Assembly: GCA_037954235.1 (NCBI GenBank) | Contig: JBBMOA010000010.1 | Location: 17,074,029 to 17,138,028 of the forward strand | Source: Aulostomus chinensis | Taxonomy: Eukaryota; Chordata; Actinopteri; Syngnathiformes; Aulostomidae | DNA length: 64,000 bases | Reading direction: 5' to 3' | Part shown: piece after piece, positions 60,974 through 64,000 of the stretch | Numbering within the stretch: the first letter of the stretch is position 1 | Layout of the letters: the number at the start of each line of letters is the position of its first letter | Program-made: the position numbers and the translations under genes | Notes under the pieces: generated by a model | What the model saw: the letters and a program-made list of their open reading frames with translations, nothing else | What the model was told of the DNA's origin: nothing | Database searches by the model: none

Positions 60974-61331
60974 GATATCCATCCATCCTATTAAGGGTCG
61001 CGGGGGGGCTGGAGCCTATCCCAGCGTCTACGGGCGAGAGGCAGGGTTCACCCTGGACAGGTCGCCAGTCCATCGCAGGGCCAACATACAGAGACAAACA
61101 ACCATTCACACTCACATTCATACCTACGGTCAATTTAGAGAATCCAATCAGCCTCGTCCCCTCGATGTCTTTGGACTGTGGGAGGAAGCTGGAGTACCAG
61201 AGAGAACCCACGCAGCTAACAGGGAGAACATGGAGACTCCACACAGAAAGATCCTGCGCCCGAGCCGGGACTCAAACCCAGAACCTTCTTGCTGTGGGGC
61301 GACAGTGCTGACCACTGCACCACCATGCAGC
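60974..61331 (-). mobile_element. tRNA-headed SINE (V-SINE/DANA-like), full length
   Basis: Inverse orientation. The tail ATCCATCCATCC lies at the left, and the core, B box and A box (CCACTGCACCACCATGC) at the right. CTGGAGTG repeats at 60966-60973 and 61332-61339. Confidence 0.9.
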
Positions 61332-61339
61332 CTGGAGTG

Positions 61340-61811
61340 AGTATATACTTATGAATTAATCTTTAAATTTTATTACTTCTACAAGTAGGTAAGTATTTTG
61401 AGCTTGTGAAAAAGGGGAGCAGAGGGTTCACGCAGGTCAGAGAATGTCGCTAAACTTTCAATTTTTTTGCATCATTTAAATGAATAAATATTTTACAAGT
61501 GACATCAATATTTTATTATTTTACAAACAAGATGGAAGTGTTTTCCACTTAAGCTTGTCTTCAATCAGCACTCCAAGGAATTAAGCTGATTAGACCCAAA
61601 GGAGTTAATTCTCAATGATTAAAATTTTCGAATTTGCACTTTATACCTCTTGTTCTTTTCAGTGTCTACAATGAAATTTTATTTTTAGACATATTTATTG
61701 ACAATTTATTAAGTTGAAACCATTCCGAATTTTTTTTCTCCATGTCCTTGTTTGCCTCTCTGTTAAAGAAATTAAAGTTACTTTGTGATGAGGACAAATT
61801 GGTTTCATCAG
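61340..61811. other. Intergenic, nothing recognised
   Basis: AT-rich, no motif. Confidence 0.5.
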
Positions 61812-63760
61812 CAAAATGAAAAGAACATTCATTTTAAGACTGAGCAGCAAGGTCGTTGATGTACAATAAAAAAATGAAGGGCCAAGAATGGATCCTTGAG
61901 GAGCACTTCAAAGCAATCAAGATCTTAGTGAAGTTGAACTTGTAATATAATGTAAAGTTCCCTGCCACATAAATAAGCTGACAACCACTTGTATGTAATA
62001 TCATGAAAAACATTCTTGAACAATTTTGCAAGCAAAATGTCACGATTGATATTATCAAAAGCTTTGGACACGTCTAGAGATACACCCAGGGCATATTTTT
62101 TGTCTTGTGGAAGTTATATTGATATTCATACAGAATACCATGGTCATACAAATGTCTCAGTTTTCAACTATACACAAGTCTGCACATTTTTTTGAAAACA
62201 CAAAAGAATAGATATTGGACAATAATTAGTAAAATATGCATACTGCATGAACCTCCAAATTTAAAAAGTGGGAAAACTTTGGTAACTTTCAAATCCGCTG
62301 GAATAGGACCAGTTTCCAAGCATTTTGTGACTACATATGTTAGGGGTTCAGCAATAGAAGAACTTATCATTTTCCAATAGGAGTCCTTAACTTCATTAAC
62401 ATCTGGAGGAACAAACTTAGGAGCAGCAGGAAACTAATTTTCAATATGTTCTAAGTGACTCCCAGCAGTGATTGCCATATTTTCAGCAAAAGTAGAATCG
62501 ATTTGCACAAAAGAAATCATTAAATTTACAAGCAGAATCAAAAGCATCAGAAAGGCACCGTCATTATCAGTGAAATGTGAAGGTAGATCTGAATATGACC
62601 TCCCTTCATTTAACAGTTCATTGATGGTATTCCATGTTGATTTAATGCTTTAAGTAGACTTTTTAAATCCTTTAGCAGAATATTTCTTCTAAACTGTACA
62701 AAAAAGGGATGAAGTAATATTCTTTTATAATTTTCAGAGTTTATACATGTTGAATAAGACAGGAGCTTTTTGTGGAATTTATTTTTGCCTATTGGAGAGG
62801 TTTTACTGGTGGAAAACAAGGGTAAAAGGTAGAATAAAGAAAAGTCTGATATGCCAAGTCTGTGTCACCTTGACAATATACACCTTGTCCCATGAAGAAT
62901 CCTCAATTTTCAATAAAGCAATCAGAATTACTTTTCTTAAATACTCTGTGTTTTACATTTAAGAGTTTCTTCATAAGGAAACTATAGATAGTATAAGCTG
63001 AACTACTGGAAAGTGGACAGAGGTATCAGGTAAAAGCAATCCAGTTTTTGTCACATTTCCTTCAGAGTTTGCAAAAATGTTGTCAATGAGGGTAGCAGAT
63101 CTATCTGTTATTCTTAATAGTTTGGGGATGAGTGGATAAAAATAATTGGCACAGACAGAACTAAGGAACTCTGCTATTTGTGAGTTACTTTCATTCCGAG
63201 ACAGATCTATATTAAAACTGCTGATAGAAAGCAGATTTTATCCTCTTTGGTTAAGACATCCAGAGTTGATGAAAGAACATCTCAGAAAGCACTCATGCTT
63301 GTGTCTGGAGGGCGATATATGCACCCCATGCTCATTTTCTTCCAAATGAAGAAGGTACCTTCTGATTTTAACTCCAGATCACCTTTTTCAATTAAATGAT
63401 TTTTACTCCACCTCCATTTCTTTCTTTTCTACAGTGATGAACAACACTATAGTACTAGAGTATCGAATGGGATTTCATCATAAGTTACAGAGACATCAGA
63501 CAACTCAGTTTCTGACACAGCAATAACAAAGAATTCGTGGTGTAATGTTCACAAGTTAAGAGGTAATCGATCAAAATGTTTAGAGGGATGACAGCCATTC
63601 AGATGAAACGTTGAAAAAATACTGCAATCTGAGTTCCTGAGTAAATTTCTGAATTGCTCTTCATTATCATAGTCACAGTCCTGAGTTCGCACTGTTAGCA
63701 TAGAACAACTGGAATCAGGATTCAGAGTCTCGGTTGACATTACATTCGGATAGGGTTAAC
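61812..63760 (-). pseudogene. LINE ORF2 relic, antisense (APE/RT type)
   Basis: On the minus strand the order is endonuclease to RT. The N-terminal part (EEQFRNLLRNSDCSIFSTFH, near 63660-63600) and a linker (FHKKLLSYSTCINSENYKRI near 62780-62720) come first. An RT piece (EPLTYVVTKCLETGPIPADLKVTKVFPL in blocks, near 62350-62260) and the RT block PFIFLLYINDL near 61890 follow. Stops and frameshifts separate all blocks, and the Y/FADD catalytic box has been lost at or beyond the left end. A SINE lies directly beside its 5' side. Confidence 0.72.
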
Positions 63761-63782
63761 AACACAGAACAAGTGTAAAGGC

Positions 63783-64000
63783 GGCCCAGTGGCATGGTGG
63801 TGCAGTGGTTAGCACTGTCGCCTCACAGCAAGAAGGTTCTGGGTTCGAGCCCCGGCTCGGGCACAGGATCTTTCTGTGTGGAGTCTCCATGTTCTCCCTG
63901 TGCCTGTGTGGGTTCTCTCTGGTACTCCAGCTTCCTCCCACAGTCCAAAGACATCAAGAGGAGACGAGGCTGATTGATACTCTAAATTGACCGTAGGTGT
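63783..64000 (+). mobile_element. V-SINE/DANA-like SINE, cut by window edge
   Basis: This is the best-preserved tRNA head in the window. The A box TGGTGCAGTGG is at 63798-63808 and the B box GGTTCGAGCCC at 63842-63852, both matching the Pol III consensus. The core continues to the end of the window and the tail is outside. Confidence 0.92.

Noticed and set aside
63798..63852. Possible tRNA gene from A and B boxes
   Set aside because: The boxes belong to a SINE head; no cloverleaf or acceptor stem closes around them, and the same head is repeated across the window.

Overview
This window is eukaryotic and almost certainly teleost fish nuclear DNA, probably from a spiny-rayed (percomorph-type) fish. 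The reasons are one vertebrate-type gene with canonical GT-AG introns, about 45-60% AT non-coding DNA, abundant CA/GT microsatellites, and a repeat set typical of fish. That set comprises tRNA-headed SINEs with (ATGG)n tails, Rex1/L2-like LINEs, restriction-endonuclease-type (RLE) LINEs, and CACTA-like and hAT-like DNA transposons. No bacterial operon, CRISPR array, phage or plasmid feature is present.

The only intact host gene I can support is PIPOX (peroxisomal sarcosine/L-pipecolate oxidase). It lies on the + strand in eight coding exons between 24724 and 48202. The exons join in frame to 388 codons, close to the 390-residue mammalian protein. The GxGxxG FAD motif, the substrate-site HGQTRIIRKAY block, the lysine expected to activate oxygen, and the flavin-linking cysteine in ESCMYT are all visible. 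The C-terminus is SSL, a non-standard peroxisomal targeting tripeptide.

Layout. Positions 1-905: 3' end of a broken RLE-type LINE (-). 1830-5160: internally deleted two-ORF LINE (+), interrupted by an LTR-like insert. 6461-12180: Rex1/L2-like LINE fragments on both strands, one split by a SINE with clear target duplication. 12851-13709: chimeric SINE debris and a solo LTR. 14297-19923: large CACTA-like transposon relic with C2H2-finger exon remnants and a second LTR-like block. 20101-21260: another RLE LINE relic. 24552-48202: PIPOX, whose introns hold a 206-bp-arm palindrome, SINEs, an interstitial telomere-like tract, a long TG/TA microsatellite and a 67-nt near-perfect hairpin. 49583-52243: SINEs and microsatellite. 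52255-54310: longer copy of the RLE LINE seen at position 1, in opposite orientation. 55754-61331: SINEs, a non-autonomous hAT-like element and microsatellites. 61812-63760: antisense LINE relic. 63783-64000: SINE cut by the window edge.

The biology is therefore one amino-acid catabolism gene embedded in a dense transposon graveyard. I do not see an undescribed gene system. The observations most worth checking are the palindromic element with a 14-bp target duplication, the zinc-finger exons inside the CACTA-like element, telomere repeats inside a SINE, the non-standard targeting signal, and a SINE 46 bp from a splice donor.
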